Positions 27,161 to 36,461 of a stretch of 64,000 nt of DNA are shown one piece after another. The DNA is from an uncultured Bacteroidales bacterium (GTDB taxonomy: Bacteria > Bacteroidota > Bacteroidia > Bacteroidales > UBA932). Position numbers and translations under genes: made by a program. Where the stretch lies: positions 1 to 64,000 of the forward strand of contig CALURT010000011.1 in assembly GCA_944323245.1 (NCBI GenBank). The letters run 5' to 3'. The notes beneath the pieces are model-generated. The model made no database searches and was not told the DNA's origin. It saw only the letters and a list, made by a program, of their open reading frames with translations. Numbering within the stretch: the stretch's first letter is position 1; the number at the start of each line of letters is the position of its first letter.

Positions 27161-27168
27161 TATTTTTG
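27161..27168 (+). promoter_or_regulatory. Promoter -7 element for gap
   Basis: TATTTTTG (TAnnTTTG) lies 90 bases before the gap ATG. The resulting leader of about 85 bases contains small inverted repeats (for example AGGC ... GCCT around 27207-27232), but no recognised riboswitch. Confidence 0.65.
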
Positions 27169-27180
27169 CACAGATTTTGA

Positions 27181-28257
<1,077 letters not shown>

Positions 28258-28280
28258 TTGATTAAAGTCAGTATTTTTTC

Positions 28281-28320
28281 AAGGGTGGCCCCAAAGAGGT
28301 TTCGGGTCACCCTTTGTTTT
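28281..28320 (+). terminator. Intrinsic terminator after gap
   Basis: An 11-bp stem AAGGGTGGCCC / GGGTCACCCTT (one G-T pair) is followed by T-rich sequence. It ends 5 bases before the MFS start codon, so the MFS gene depends on read-through or an unseen promoter. Confidence 0.8.
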
Positions 28321-28324
28321 CATT

Positions 28325-29506
28325 ATGGCGGAACAGAAACTTTGGAACGGCAATTATTTTAAAATCTGGACGGGAAACTTTCTTCTGAATTTTTCCTTTA
28401 CCCTTATCGTGCCTCTGCTGCCACTGTATCTGAGCGAGACATTCGGTGCGTCCAATGACACCATAGGGATGGCTTTGGCGGGATATACGCTCATGGCGTT
28501 GGTTATCCGTCCGTTCAGCGGATATGTCGTGGACAGTTACCCGAGAAAACTTGTCCTGATGATCTGCAACTTTTTCTTTTTCCTGCTGTTTTTCGGCTAT
28601 ATCATAGCCGGCTCCTTGGCCATGTTCACCATATTCCGTACTATCCACGGAGCACCTTTCGGAGCCACTACAGTAGCGGCAAGTACTGTTGCAATCGATG
28701 TCCTCCCGTCTTCCCGACGGAGTGAAGGCATAGGATATTACGGACTCAGCAACAACCTTGCGACAGCCCTCGGTCCTGTCTTCGCCATTTATCTTCTTCA
28801 CGCATTCGAGGGGAATTTCATAGCCCTTTTCTGGGTTTCAACGGCATTTTCGTTGGCCGGACTGCTCATCGACGCGTCAATCAGGCTCCCTGCAAGGGAA
28901 TTCGTTCCTGACAAGAAGGTCATATCGCTCGACAGGTTTTTCCTGCTGAAAGGCTGGAGGGAGGCTCTTGCAATCCTCAGTTTCGCATTCAGTTACGGCA
29001 TAGTATCCACATACGTCGCCATTTACGGCAAGGAAGAGCTCGGCATCACGGGCGGAACAGGCATATTCTTCACCCTTTTCGCAGTCGGACTTATCGTTTC
29101 ACGGCTTACTGGAGCCAAGGCGCTGAGACAGAACAGGGTAAGTTACAATGCCTCGGTAGGTTGCATTACTTCCATGGCAGGCTATCTTTTATTCGCCGCC
29201 GTACATGATCCGATCGGCTATTATGCTTCGGCGTTCATCATCGGACTCGGGAACGGACACATGTATCCTGCCTTTCAGAACATGTTCATCAACCTCGCCG
29301 AAAACAGCCAGCGGGGAACCGCAAATTCCTCGATTCTGACGTCGTGGGATGCAGGTATAGGGCTCGGAGTGTTTTCAGGAGGCTTTCTTTCCGAGCATTT
29401 CGGCTATCATTCTGCATTCTGGTTTGCGCTTGCGGTCAATGCCGCCGGCGTCCTGTGGTATTTTCTCCGCACCAAACGCCACTTCGAACATAACAAATTG
29501 CGCTGA
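28325..29506 (+). CDS. MFS transporter
   Basis: This 393-residue inner-membrane protein has twelve predicted helices and the major-facilitator layout. The loop between helices 2 and 3 reads RPFSGYVVDSYPRKLVL, a variant of the family GxLaDrxGrk motif. Another helix holds FRTIHGAPFGATTVAAST. The substrate is unknown; the overall look is of a drug- or sugar-efflux-type MFS. The start follows the gap terminator immediately, and no TAnnTTTG element is seen for it. Confidence 0.9.
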   Translation: MAEQKLWNGNYFKIWTGNFLLNFSFTLIVPLLPLYLSETFGASNDTIGMALAGYTLMALVIRPFSGYVVDSYPRKLVLMICNFFFFLLFFGYIIAGSLAMFTIFRTIHGAPFGATTVAASTVAIDVLPSSRRSEGIGYYGLSNNLATALGPVFAIYLLHAFEGNFIALFWVSTAFSLAGLLIDASIRLPAREFVPDKKVISLDRFFLLKGWREALAILSFAFSYGIVSTYVAIYGKEELGITGGTGIFFTLFAVGLIVSRLTGAKALRQNRVSYNASVGCITSMAGYLLFAAVHDPIGYYASAFIIGLGNGHMYPAFQNMFINLAENSQRGTANSSILTSWDAGIGLGVFSGGFLSEHFGYHSAFWFALAVNAAGVLWYFLRTKRHFEHNKLR

Positions 29507-29532
29507 TTGTTTGGAATTAGGATTAATTTGCC

Positions 29533-29540
29533 TATATTTG
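29533..29540 (+). promoter_or_regulatory. Promoter -7 element for rubrerythrin
   Basis: TATATTTG (TAnnTTTG) lies 42 bases before the rubrerythrin ATG. Confidence 0.7.
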
Positions 29541-29582
29541 TAAGGTTGTGACTGATTTTTAATAATTCCAAATTACAATATC

Positions 29583-30125
29583 ATGAAAGAATTGAAAGGT
29601 ACAAAGACCGAGGCCAATCTTCAGGCCGCATTTGCAGGTGAGTCTCAGGCTCGCAACAAATACACTTACTACGCTTCCAAGGCGAAAAAGGACGGATACG
29701 TCCAGATAGCAGAGCTGTTCGAGGAAACGGCAAACAATGAAAAGGAGCATGCCAAAATCTGGTTCAAGCTCCTGCACGGCGGAGAAGTCCCTTCTACGGA
29801 TGTCAACCTTTTGGATGCCGCTGAAGGCGAGAATTACGAATGGACCGACATGTATGCCGGTTTTGCAAAGGAAGCCCGTGAAGAAGGCTTTACCGAGATT
29901 GCAGTCCTTTTCGAGAAGGTCGCAGCCATCGAGAAGATGCACGAAGAGCGCTATCGCAAGCTCCTTGCCAACGTAAAGGACGGACTTGTGTTCTCAAAGG
30001 ACGAGGACAAGATCTGGGAATGCGGAAACTGCGGTCATATCGTGATCGGCAAGAAAGCTCCGGAAATCTGCCCTGTCTGCAAGCATCCTAAGAGCTACTT
30101 CAAGATTCACGCAGAGAATTATTGA
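29583..30125 (+). CDS. rbr: Rubrerythrin
   Basis: This 180-residue peroxide-detoxifying non-haem iron protein is typical of anaerobes. The N-terminal ferritin-like four-helix domain has diiron ligands in [21 protein letters not shown] and [12 protein letters not shown]. The C-terminal rubredoxin domain has paired cysteines in [10 protein letters not shown] and [12 protein letters not shown]. It reduces hydrogen peroxide in the cytoplasm using electrons from rubredoxin or NADH-linked partners. It is a single-gene unit, followed by hairpin repeat R4. Confidence 0.97.
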   Translation: MKELKGTKTEANLQAAFAGESQARNKYTYYASKAKKDGYVQIAELFEETANNEKEHAKIWFKLLHGGEVPSTDVNLLDAAEGENYEWTDMYAGFAKEAREEGFTEIAVLFEKVAAIEKMHEERYRKLLANVKDGLVFSKDEDKIWECGNCGHIVIGKKAPEICPVCKHPKSYFKIHAENY

Positions 30126-30160
30126 TTTGGCCGCCATCCCGGTAACGGCGATTGCATGAC

Positions 30161-30225
30161 AAAAAATGAATGGAAAAGGCAGCGAATGCGTTTCACAATA
30201 GCATGAGCGTTTTTCCATTCATTTT
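30161..30225 (-). repeat. Dispersed hairpin repeat R, copy R4
   Basis: This imperfect palindrome of about 65 bases has outer arms AAAATGAATGGAAAA / TTTTCCATTCATTTT and an inner stem ATGC/GCAT. It lies between the convergent ends of rubrerythrin and the large outer membrane protein. T-rich ends on both strands would let it terminate both. Four more copies occur at 33029-33087, 33678-33743, 34332-34401 and 51834-51899. Confidence 0.85.
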
Positions 30226-30227
30226 AA

Positions 30228-33017
30228 TTATTCCGCAGTATCGCCGGCGGAAAGTATCCGGGACTTGAAACCGCCGTCGTTTATCTTCCTGCCTTCCGAT
30301 TTCTTGTAATTGAACCTGTAGCTCAGGTTTATGAGATAGTACCTCCCTGTCATTCCCGACCAGCTGTTGCTGCGGTACTGGGTGGCGATCTTGGACAGGA
30401 AAGCGTTCCTGTTGTTCAGAATATCATAGACCGCAACACCAATGCTCAGATTCCTTTCTTTAAGGAAAGAGAAATTCAACGTCATGTTCAGCATGTGTGT
30501 CGTCCGGTTGCCTGCCTCGAATTCCGGATAACGGTATATCGACATGTCGTAGAATGCACCTATCCTGACAATTTCCTTCAGCATGATGGCATCGGCCCTT
30601 GCCTGAAGGCTTTCCGCCCAAAGACGTTCCATCGTACCGTTGGAGCGTCGGGTATATGAAAATCCTGTCCGTGAATTGACTCCGAATTCGAAATATTCCG
30701 AGAAATTGCTGTCGATTCCGAGAATGAGTGCCGCCCCGTGTTCCCTTGCAATCAGTTCTTCCGTTCCCTGGAAATAAGGGTTGTAATTGAAGTTGTACCG
30801 CAATCCGGTCTTGAACATGCAGCCTATAGGATTGATAGGGAAGTCTACGCCCAATTCGGCACGGGCTCTGAATGTGTCATCGATGTTTTCGTATGTGTTG
30901 AGCATCGACCCGGCAGGAGCCGTAAAACCTCCGTACCCGTCCAGCACCGTTTCCGTATCGAAGAACAAAGTCCTGTTGGCCACTATGTTGTTATGGATAT
31001 AGTAGCCGCTCGCAATGAATTTGCCAGAAGTCTCGCCCTGCATCCAGTTGAAACCGAGGTGAGCCGAATGTTCGTATGACTGTTTCAGATCCGGATTTCC
31101 GGCCATGAAATAATTGGCGGACATGGTGTTGACCACAGGAGAAAGCATATTCATTGCCGGGGTTACGGATCTCGTCCGGTAAGCGAAGGTGAAAGTGTTG
31201 GACTGAATGAAATAAAACGGATTCTGCAGGATATAGTTCAGGTATGGCTGCGGGGAATAATATATCCTGTCAGTCCAGTCCGACGGAATATTGAATTTCT
31301 GCAGGGTGATTTCGTTGTTTATGCCGAAGTTTATACGATGGTTCCGTTTAAGGATACTGAGATTGATGCCCGGTCTGAGAAGCGTCGATTTGTCGATATA
31401 ATCGTATGTCTGCGACGGATCTATCAGCCCAGTAATATCGTCTATCGCTATCTTTTCGGTATTGTTGTCATTGAACTTTGTCCTGAGGGATACCGCCAAC
31501 TGGAATCTCGGGGAGAAATTGTATGTGTACGACGGAGAGACCGTTATTGAAACATTGTTCCTGCCGTCGCTCTTCGTCAGATTGAGGTTGGTATATCCTG
31601 AGCCGGTAAACGTGGAGTCCGCCTGGATTTCCCTACCATGGCCGGAGCTTAACGATGCATCCGCAGAGAGATACAGGCTGCCTTTCCTGCCTACCCGGTA
31701 TTGCCAGTCCAAACGGTAATATCCCATAAAGCCGTTGTCTCTGTCATTCCTTGACGATGAATAGTCGGACAGAAGATTTTCCCCGGCAGTACTGTATCCG
31801 GTCGAAAGCACTGAGGATGAATTGCGGCTGAAGGATGTCGAACTGTTGAAATAGATATAGCTTTTCTTCAGTCTTGATGAAACGTCCAATCCTATGGTAT
31901 GGATGGAATTGAAGCTGTTCGAGAAAGTGGAATCCACATATTGCCTGGCAAGACCGTCTTCTCCGGCGAAATAAAGTTTGTCTTCATAGTTCAGCAGCCG
32001 GCTTGTCCGGTCTTCATATACGTATGACGGTGATATCTGTACTTTTCCGATATTTATGGTCGTGGAAATATCCGCTGCCGTCTGATTGTTGATCCCGGGG
32101 GAGAGCCGCGTGGCATCGGTGATTTCATTTATCTTATTGGTACTGCGATCGATGTTGTTTGCGAATACGTTGCCCATGAGGCTCCATTTCTCGGAAAAAT
32201 AATTGAGCGTGAGTCCTGCTCCGTAACGCTGCTGCCGCTCTCCGGTGAAATTCCTGTCCTCGTCCGCACCGTAGCTGGCAAGGGCATGGCCTATCATGTG
32301 TTCGGTCAGCTTGCTGAAAGTGTGGAAATTCAGGACCCAGTTCCTTTTGCCGTGTGCTGTGTTTCCTATCAGTTCGTCACCTTCGGAAACTTCCTGGTAC
32401 ACGTCTACGGATATTACATCGCTTGCTTCGAGATTCTCGAGGAGGTTGGCCGTTCCGCTGCCGTACAGTTTTGTCCCGTCGACGTATGCCTGGTTGACCT
32501 GTTCTCCGCGGAATTTCACCGAACCGTTGTCAACTTCCATTCCGGGCATTTTGGCGACAAGGTCTCCGGCCGTACCTCCTCTCAATACCTTGAACGCAGC
32601 GGCATTGAATTGAACGGTGTCGCCCCTGAAAACTATTTTCTTGACCCTTGCGTTGACTACTGCCTCGTCAATCGCATAGGATTCCCGGGAAAGCCAGAGT
32701 ATCCCGTAATCCTGTACCGGTCCTGTCTTGTCCGTACTTATCCTGCCGATCCCATAGCCGAGCATTGCCGCCTCTACCGAAGACGGCTGTTTTTCAGGTT
32801 GGAAGTGATACTTGCCGTCGGTATCCGTAATGCAGTAGACCGTGTCTGATTGGGGGATTATGAGGGACACTACCGCACCGGCTACTGGAAGACTGTCCGT
32901 AGCATCAGCTACGACACCTTTTATGGACAAGTTTTCAGTCTGTTGTGCTGCCGCGGGGATAGCGGATACGGTCAGCAGGAATATGAATGCGGATAAAATT
33001 TCGGTCTGATATTTCAT
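30228..33017 (-). CDS. Outer membrane beta-barrel protein with N-terminal carboxypeptidase-regulatory-like domain (locus A)
   Basis: This 929-residue exported protein has a signal peptide (about residues 1-24, ending AAAQQ). Next come a CarboxypepD_reg-like domain (about 30-110, GVVADATDSLPVAGAVVSL), a TonB-box-like IDEAVVNA, and a reduced plug region (FRGDTVQFNAAAF, GDLVAKMPGMEV, QAYVDGTKLYG). A long C-terminal barrel of alternating aromatic strands ends in NLSYRFNYKK. It belongs with the OMP_b-brl family of TonB-receptor-like proteins. There is no SusD partner, so glycan uptake is not implied. It follows two small exported proteins on the same strand; a paralogue lies at 52823-55528. The ligand is unknown. 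Confidence 0.87.
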   Translation of the reverse strand: MKYQTEILSAFIFLLTVSAIPAAAQQTENLSIKGVVADATDSLPVAGAVVSLIIPQSDTVYCITDTDGKYHFQPEKQPSSVEAAMLGYGIGRISTDKTGPVQDYGILWLSRESYAIDEAVVNARVKKIVFRGDTVQFNAAAFKVLRGGTAGDLVAKMPGMEVDNGSVKFRGEQVNQAYVDGTKLYGSGTANLLENLEASDVISVDVYQEVSEGDELIGNTAHGKRNWVLNFHTFSKLTEHMIGHALASYGADEDRNFTGERQQRYGAGLTLNYFSEKWSLMGNVFANNIDRSTNKINEITDATRLSPGINNQTAADISTTINIGKVQISPSYVYEDRTSRLLNYEDKLYFAGEDGLARQYVDSTFSNSFNSIHTIGLDVSSRLKKSYIYFNSSTSFSRNSSSVLSTGYSTAGENLLSDYSSSRNDRDNGFMGYYRLDWQYRVGRKGSLYLSADASLSSGHGREIQADSTFTGSGYTNLNLTKSDGRNNVSITVSPSYTYNFSPRFQLAVSLRTKFNDNNTEKIAIDDITGLIDPSQTYDYIDKSTLLRPGINLSILKRNHRINFGINNEITLQKFNIPSDWTDRIYYSPQPYLNYILQNPFYFIQSNTFTFAYRTRSVTPAMNMLSPVVNTMSANYFMAGNPDLKQSYEHSAHLGFNWMQGETSGKFIASGYYIHNNIVANRTLFFDTETVLDGYGGFTAPAGSMLNTYENIDDTFRARAELGVDFPINPIGCMFKTGLRYNFNYNPYFQGTEELIAREHGAALILGIDSNFSEYFEFGVNSRTGFSYTRRSNGTMERLWAESLQARADAIMLKEIVRIGAFYDMSIYRYPEFEAGNRTTHMLNMTLNFSFLKERNLSIGVAVYDILNNRNAFLSKIATQYRSNSWSGMTGRYYLINLSYRFNYKKSEGRKINDGGFKSRILSAGDTAE

Positions 33018-33028
33018 CGGGTTCGTTT

Positions 33029-33087
33029 TAATGGGAAAGGTGGCGAATACGTTTTATAATAGCATGAGCGTTTTTCCATTCATTTTT
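33029..33087 (-). repeat. Dispersed hairpin repeat R, copy R3 (one arm decayed)
   Basis: One arm (TTTTTCCATTCATTTTT) and the GCATGAGCG core match the other copies. The other arm is altered to AATGGGAAAGGTGGCGAATACG, so the hairpin is weaker. It lies between the second small exported protein and the start of the large barrel gene, which could permit read-through. Confidence 0.75.
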
Positions 33088-33092
33088 GCACG

Positions 33093-33476
33093 TTATTTCT
33101 TTTCCGTCGAATCTTTTGCCGGAAGCAGATCCTCAGGGATTTTTTCTAGAACCACATTTAATTCATATCGGTTCTTGACTGGGATTATTTGTCCAATGTA
33201 ATTTTCCTTTGTTATATATAACGTATCATAATTTTCGCACAAAATGACAAGTTCTCCCATTTCATTAGTACTAAATCCTGTCATACTGTTTTTATCATAT
33301 GATACCAATGCGCCGTCTATAGGATTGGTGTCAATGTCCGTAATATATAAAGACAATTGGATAGTCCGCCCCTTTACTACTTTATCCTTGTTTTCTTTTT
33401 TCTGCTCGACTGAATATCCGGACACGACGACTGCCAATCCGAGAACCGCGGCGAGGATTAATTTCAGTGGTTTCAT
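33093..33476 (-). CDS. Small exported carboxypeptidase-regulatory-like protein, tandem copy 2
   Basis: This 127-residue protein has a signal peptide (MKPLKLILAAVLGLAVVVSG). A beta-sandwich-like middle (LYITDIDTNPIDGALVSYD, ENYIGQIIPVKNRYELNVVL) resembles CarboxypepD_reg domains, and the tail is KIPEDLLPAKDSTEKK. The first about 28 and last about 20 residues match the upstream copy at 33749-34126 almost exactly, while the middle is strongly diverged and AT-rich. It is likely cotranscribed with the barrel gene 75 bases downstream. The function is unknown. Confidence 0.8.
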   Translation of the reverse strand: MKPLKLILAAVLGLAVVVSGYSVEQKKENKDKVVKGRTIQLSLYITDIDTNPIDGALVSYDKNSMTGFSTNEMGELVILCENYDTLYITKENYIGQIIPVKNRYELNVVLEKIPEDLLPAKDSTEKK

Positions 33477-33560
33477 GGTTATGATGTTTTTATTGACTGC
33501 GTAAAGTTAATAAACTTTCCCAAACCGCGGCAAGTCATTTTACTGTTTTTCAGATGAACG

Positions 33561-33602
33561 GAAACAGATCCCTCCGCTCGCTGCGCTCGGTCGGGATGAC
33601 AA
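33561..33602 (-). repeat. Dispersed GC-rich palindromic repeat S, copy 1
   Basis: The core CCGCTCGCTGCGCTCGGTCG reads as an inverted repeat and is followed by GGATGAC. The same sequence occurs at 34222-34254, and a variant in the opposite orientation at 51771-51806. It sits between the two tandem small genes. Confidence 0.75.
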
Positions 33603-33677
33603 TAACGTCCGGCATGCCAATAATGGCTGTAGTCAGGATGGTAAATGCGGCTATGTTCATGATGACAATAGCCTGAC

Positions 33678-33743
33678 AAAAAATGAATGGAAAAAGCAGC
33701 AAATGCGTTTTACGATAGCATGAGCGTTTTTCCATTCATTTTT
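33678..33743 (-). repeat. Dispersed hairpin repeat R, copy R2
   Basis: This is an intact hairpin copy, with arms AAAATGAATGGAAAA / TTTTTCCATTCATTTTT. It lies five bases after the stop of the upstream small exported gene, as a terminator would. Confidence 0.83.
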
Positions 33744-33748
33744 GTACG

Positions 33749-34126
33749 TTATTCCTTTTCCGTCGAATCTTTTGCCGGAAGCAGGTCCTCAGGAATTTTT
33801 TCCAAAACTATATCAATTTCATACCTGCCGTTTACAGGGATGATTTTTGTGATATATCCCTCTTTTTCAAATGCCAGAGTGTCTGTGCTATTGCAAAACA
33901 AAGAATAGGTTCCTGCCCCGAGAGTGGCACTTCCGTTAAATTCAGGCACATTAGGACAAGTAATTTTCACAAAGGAAATAGGTTTGTTATTAATATCTGT
34001 AACTATGCCCGTTACAGTGATCTGTCTGCTCCGTACTTTCTTTTCTTTTTTCTGTTCGACTGAATATCCGGACACGACGACTGCCAATCCGAGAACCGCG
34101 GCGAGGATTAATTTCAGTGGTTTCAT
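33749..34126 (-). CDS. Small exported carboxypeptidase-regulatory-like protein, tandem copy 1
   Basis: This 125-residue protein is the first gene of locus A on the minus strand. Signal peptide and tail match its neighbour at 33093-33476; the middle (VTGIVTDINNKPISFVKITC, GTYSLFCNSTDTLAFEKEGY) is a CarboxypepD_reg-like fold with different residues. Promoter, leader, signal-peptide region and downstream repeats are duplicated with it, giving a tandem unit of about 650 bases. The function is unknown; a periplasmic or surface role with the barrel protein is inferred from order only. Confidence 0.8.
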   Translation of the reverse strand: MKPLKLILAAVLGLAVVVSGYSVEQKKEKKVRSRQITVTGIVTDINNKPISFVKITCPNVPEFNGSATLGAGTYSLFCNSTDTLAFEKEGYITKIIPVNGRYEIDIVLEKIPEDLLPAKDSTEKE

Positions 34127-34221
34127 GGTTATAATGTTTTTATTGACTGCGTAAAGTTAATAAACTTTCCCAAACCGCGACAAGTCATTTTACTGTTTTT
34201 CAGATGAACGGAAACAGATCC

Positions 34222-34254
34222 CTCCGCTCGCTGCGCTCGGTCGGGATGACAAAA
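34222..34254 (-). repeat. Dispersed GC-rich palindromic repeat S, copy 2
   Basis: The core is identical to the copy at 33561-33602, as part of the duplicated upstream region of the first small exported gene. Confidence 0.75.
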
Positions 34255-34331
34255 ACAACTGCGTTGGGATGACAATGATGGCTGTAGTCAGGATGGTAAA
34301 TGCGGCTATGTTCATGATGACAATAGCCTGA

Positions 34332-34401
34332 CAAAAAATGAATGGAAAAGGCAGCGAATGCGTTTCACAATAGCATGAGCGTTTTTCCATTCATTTTTTT
34401 T
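34332..34401 (-). repeat. Dispersed hairpin repeat R, copy R1
   Basis: This is an intact copy with arms AAAAAATGAATGGAAAA / TTTTTCCATTCATTTTTT. It lies 24 bases after the pssA stop, so it probably also terminates pssA. With the S copy and the duplicated leader it fills the 298 bases between pssA and the first small exported gene; no gene is visible there. Confidence 0.85.
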
Positions 34402-34424
34402 GCGTTAATCAGTGCTGATTCAAC

Positions 34425-35162
34425 TTATTTTGCCTTTCTGCGGGCTGTGGAAATGAGGTTGATGACGTTTACAAGGATGTAGAAAACGAAAGTAAGGAGG
34501 ATTATCATCGACCAGGTCAGCCCGAGCAATATGATGAGCCCTGTGCAGCAGCAGAATATGCCCACAAGAGCTATCCTCATTTTCTGTACGGGCGACGCCG
34601 CCTTGGTGCCCTTCTTGAATTTCATCGAAAACATCGGAATCCTGCTTGTCATCAGCAACGAAAGGACGAGAGTCCCCACGATTACGAATACGCTGCTCCC
34701 TGCCCATGCGTGCATGATACTGTCAGGCGTACAGGAAACATAATGCACGAAAGAACCGGCAATCATGGCAGACGCCGGAGTCGGAAGCCCGAGGAAATTC
34801 TCGGACTGTTCGTCGTCAATGTTGAATTTGGCCAATCTCAAGGCCGAAAAAACGGCAATCAGCAGGGGAATGCAGGATATCAGGGTATTTCCGGTCTCCT
34901 CCAATATCAGACAATGCAGCATGAGCGACGGCAGAAGCCCGAAACTGATGGCATCGGCAAGCGAGTCGAGCTCTTTCCCGAGAGGAGAATAGGCATGCAG
35001 GAGACGGGCTGCGAATCCGTCCATGAAATCGCAGGCAGCCGCACCGAGCATGAGATAGAACGCAATGTCCAACCTGCCCTGAAAAGAGAAAATCACACCC
35101 ATGGCCCCGCAAAGGAGGTTCATGGATGTGATCGTATTCGGAATATGCTTTACAATACCCAT
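34425..35162 (-). CDS. pssA: CDP-diacylglycerol--serine O-phosphatidyltransferase
   Basis: This inner-membrane enzyme makes phosphatidylserine, the precursor of phosphatidylethanolamine. The 245-residue protein has about seven hydrophobic segments and the complete CDP-alcohol phosphotransferase motif DGx2ARx8Gx3Dx3D (DGFAARLLHAYSPLGKELD at about residues 47-65, then SLAD). It lies 19 bases downstream of the exported peptidase gene. No psd decarboxylase gene is adjacent. Confidence 0.94.
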   Translation of the reverse strand: MGIVKHIPNTITSMNLLCGAMGVIFSFQGRLDIAFYLMLGAAACDFMDGFAARLLHAYSPLGKELDSLADAISFGLLPSLMLHCLILEETGNTLISCIPLLIAVFSALRLAKFNIDDEQSENFLGLPTPASAMIAGSFVHYVSCTPDSIMHAWAGSSVFVIVGTLVLSLLMTSRIPMFSMKFKKGTKAASPVQKMRIALVGIFCCCTGLIILLGLTWSMIILLTFVFYILVNVINLISTARRKAK

Positions 35163-35181
35163 AGAATCATTTCAATAACCG

Positions 35182-36381
35182 TCAGATTCCGAGTTTTGCC
35201 CTGATTTCTTCAGGTATTGCCTTTTTGTTCACTACGATATTCATCGTCTTGTATCTTACGAAGGCATCGGAAGCATACCATATACCGTCATAGTCCCCGG
35301 CATCGCCCCATGAATTCTTGACCATGAAGAATTTCGTACCGTATTCATCTTCAGCTATGCCGTAAATGTGCATTCCGTGGTCATCGGTGGTGGTTTTCCT
35401 GTCGTAGCCGTCCTGACGCAGCTCCTGAGTGACGGTCAGTTCCTTTACCGGACCGACGGTTTCCTTTGCTTTTTTGGACTCCTTCTTTCCGGTCCATTTT
35501 TCCTGGTCGGAACCTTCGGTCACTTCTGCTTCAGTATCGGGAACGACTGCCACACCGTCCCTTGAAAATCCCTTTTCGCTGACATCGGAAGCCCATGCGA
35601 CAGTGTATCCGTTCCCAATGGCGTAATACATCACTTCCATAAGCTCGTCCAAAGGAAGATTGTAGGAAGAGTCCCATCTCCAGTTGTCGCAGACCTCGAT
35701 TATGAACTGCGAATAGAAAGGATGATGGGTGAATGAAGTGAGGGAAACATAGTCGTCCGTATTGATTCCGAGATAGTCCCTGTAGGATTCCGGAGTATAG
35801 GTCACGCCTTCCACGGTAAATTCTTCAGGAATCTCGCCGAGGTATGCTTCAAGTATGCCGTCAACTCCGCCGAGCCACGCTGTGGTAAGGGTCTTGTTCG
35901 GATTCTTCACTATGCCTTCCACATATCCCTTGAGACCTTCGTCCATTTCGAAATGCTCCGGTTTTTCAGTACCGTAGTTCAGTCCAGGCATGGCTTCCTG
36001 AGGTACGATTCCGTAATCCTCAATCACATGAAGCACATCGCCGAAGGAGCTGCCTGCAGCGAAATTGAGATGACCGTCGAGTCTGACATATTTGACAGCC
36101 CTGTCGTGGTAGGATTTCGATACCACGTACATTTCCGAAAGGTCAATGTCTGAAATACCCTTGGCTTTCATTATTTCGGATTCTATGAATGAAAGGGCCG
36201 AAAAGCACCAGCAGGTACCGGAACGGTGCTGATCCTTCACCGATGTGACAGGATTCTCTTTCAATACCTTGAATGTACGGATGTCTTTGGTGTCCTCCTT
36301 GCTGTCGGATTTGTTTCCGGCAGAGAGTGTCATTGCCCCGAAAATCAGCAGGGACGTTACTGTCAGTCTGAAAAAGTTCAT
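35182..36381 (-). CDS. Exported C1-family (bleomycin-hydrolase/PepC-like) cysteine peptidase
   Basis: This 399-residue protein has a signal peptide (FFRLTVTSLLIFGAMTLSA). The papain-fold catalytic site is split as in C1B: the nucleophile Cys is in KDQHRSGTCWCFSALSF (about residue 57), the His in DDHGMHIYGIAEDE and the Asn in MVKNSWGDAG. Aminopeptidase C / bleomycin hydrolase is normally cytoplasmic; exported forms occur in Bacteroidetes. I used the ATG at 36381, because the upstream in-frame Met lies before the promoter. A Lys/Glu-rich insert (KWTGKKESKKAKE) sits before the His motif. Confidence 0.9.
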   Translation of the reverse strand: MNFFRLTVTSLLIFGAMTLSAGNKSDSKEDTKDIRTFKVLKENPVTSVKDQHRSGTCWCFSALSFIESEIMKAKGISDIDLSEMYVVSKSYHDRAVKYVRLDGHLNFAAGSSFGDVLHVIEDYGIVPQEAMPGLNYGTEKPEHFEMDEGLKGYVEGIVKNPNKTLTTAWLGGVDGILEAYLGEIPEEFTVEGVTYTPESYRDYLGINTDDYVSLTSFTHHPFYSQFIIEVCDNWRWDSSYNLPLDELMEVMYYAIGNGYTVAWASDVSEKGFSRDGVAVVPDTEAEVTEGSDQEKWTGKKESKKAKETVGPVKELTVTQELRQDGYDRKTTTDDHGMHIYGIAEDEYGTKFFMVKNSWGDAGDYDGIWYASDAFVRYKTMNIVVNKKAIPEEIRAKLGI

Positions 36382-36404
36382 GATGCATTCAGTTAAAAAA
36401 CGCA

Positions 36405-36412
36405 CAAATTTA
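36405..36412 (-). promoter_or_regulatory. Promoter -7 element for the C1 peptidase-pssA unit
   Basis: TAAATTTG on the minus strand lies 23 bases before the ATG at 36381 and supports that start. Confidence 0.65.
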
Positions 36413-36446
36413 ATCCAATTGGACAATATTAGCAAAAACATTTTCG

Positions 36447-36454
36447 TAAATTTG
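36447..36454 (+). promoter_or_regulatory. Promoter -7 element for the esterase-metallophosphoesterase unit
   Basis: TAAATTTG lies only 7 bases before an ATG at 36462 and 16 before a second at 36471. Transcription would start close to the first, so the second may be the real start or the message is nearly leaderless. Confidence 0.6.
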
Positions 36455-36461
36455 CCGGCTC

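Noticed and set aside
33561..34254. Spaced palindromic repeats that might be a CRISPR array
   Set aside because: There are only two copies 650 bases apart, both within a larger tandem gene duplication, and no cas genes.
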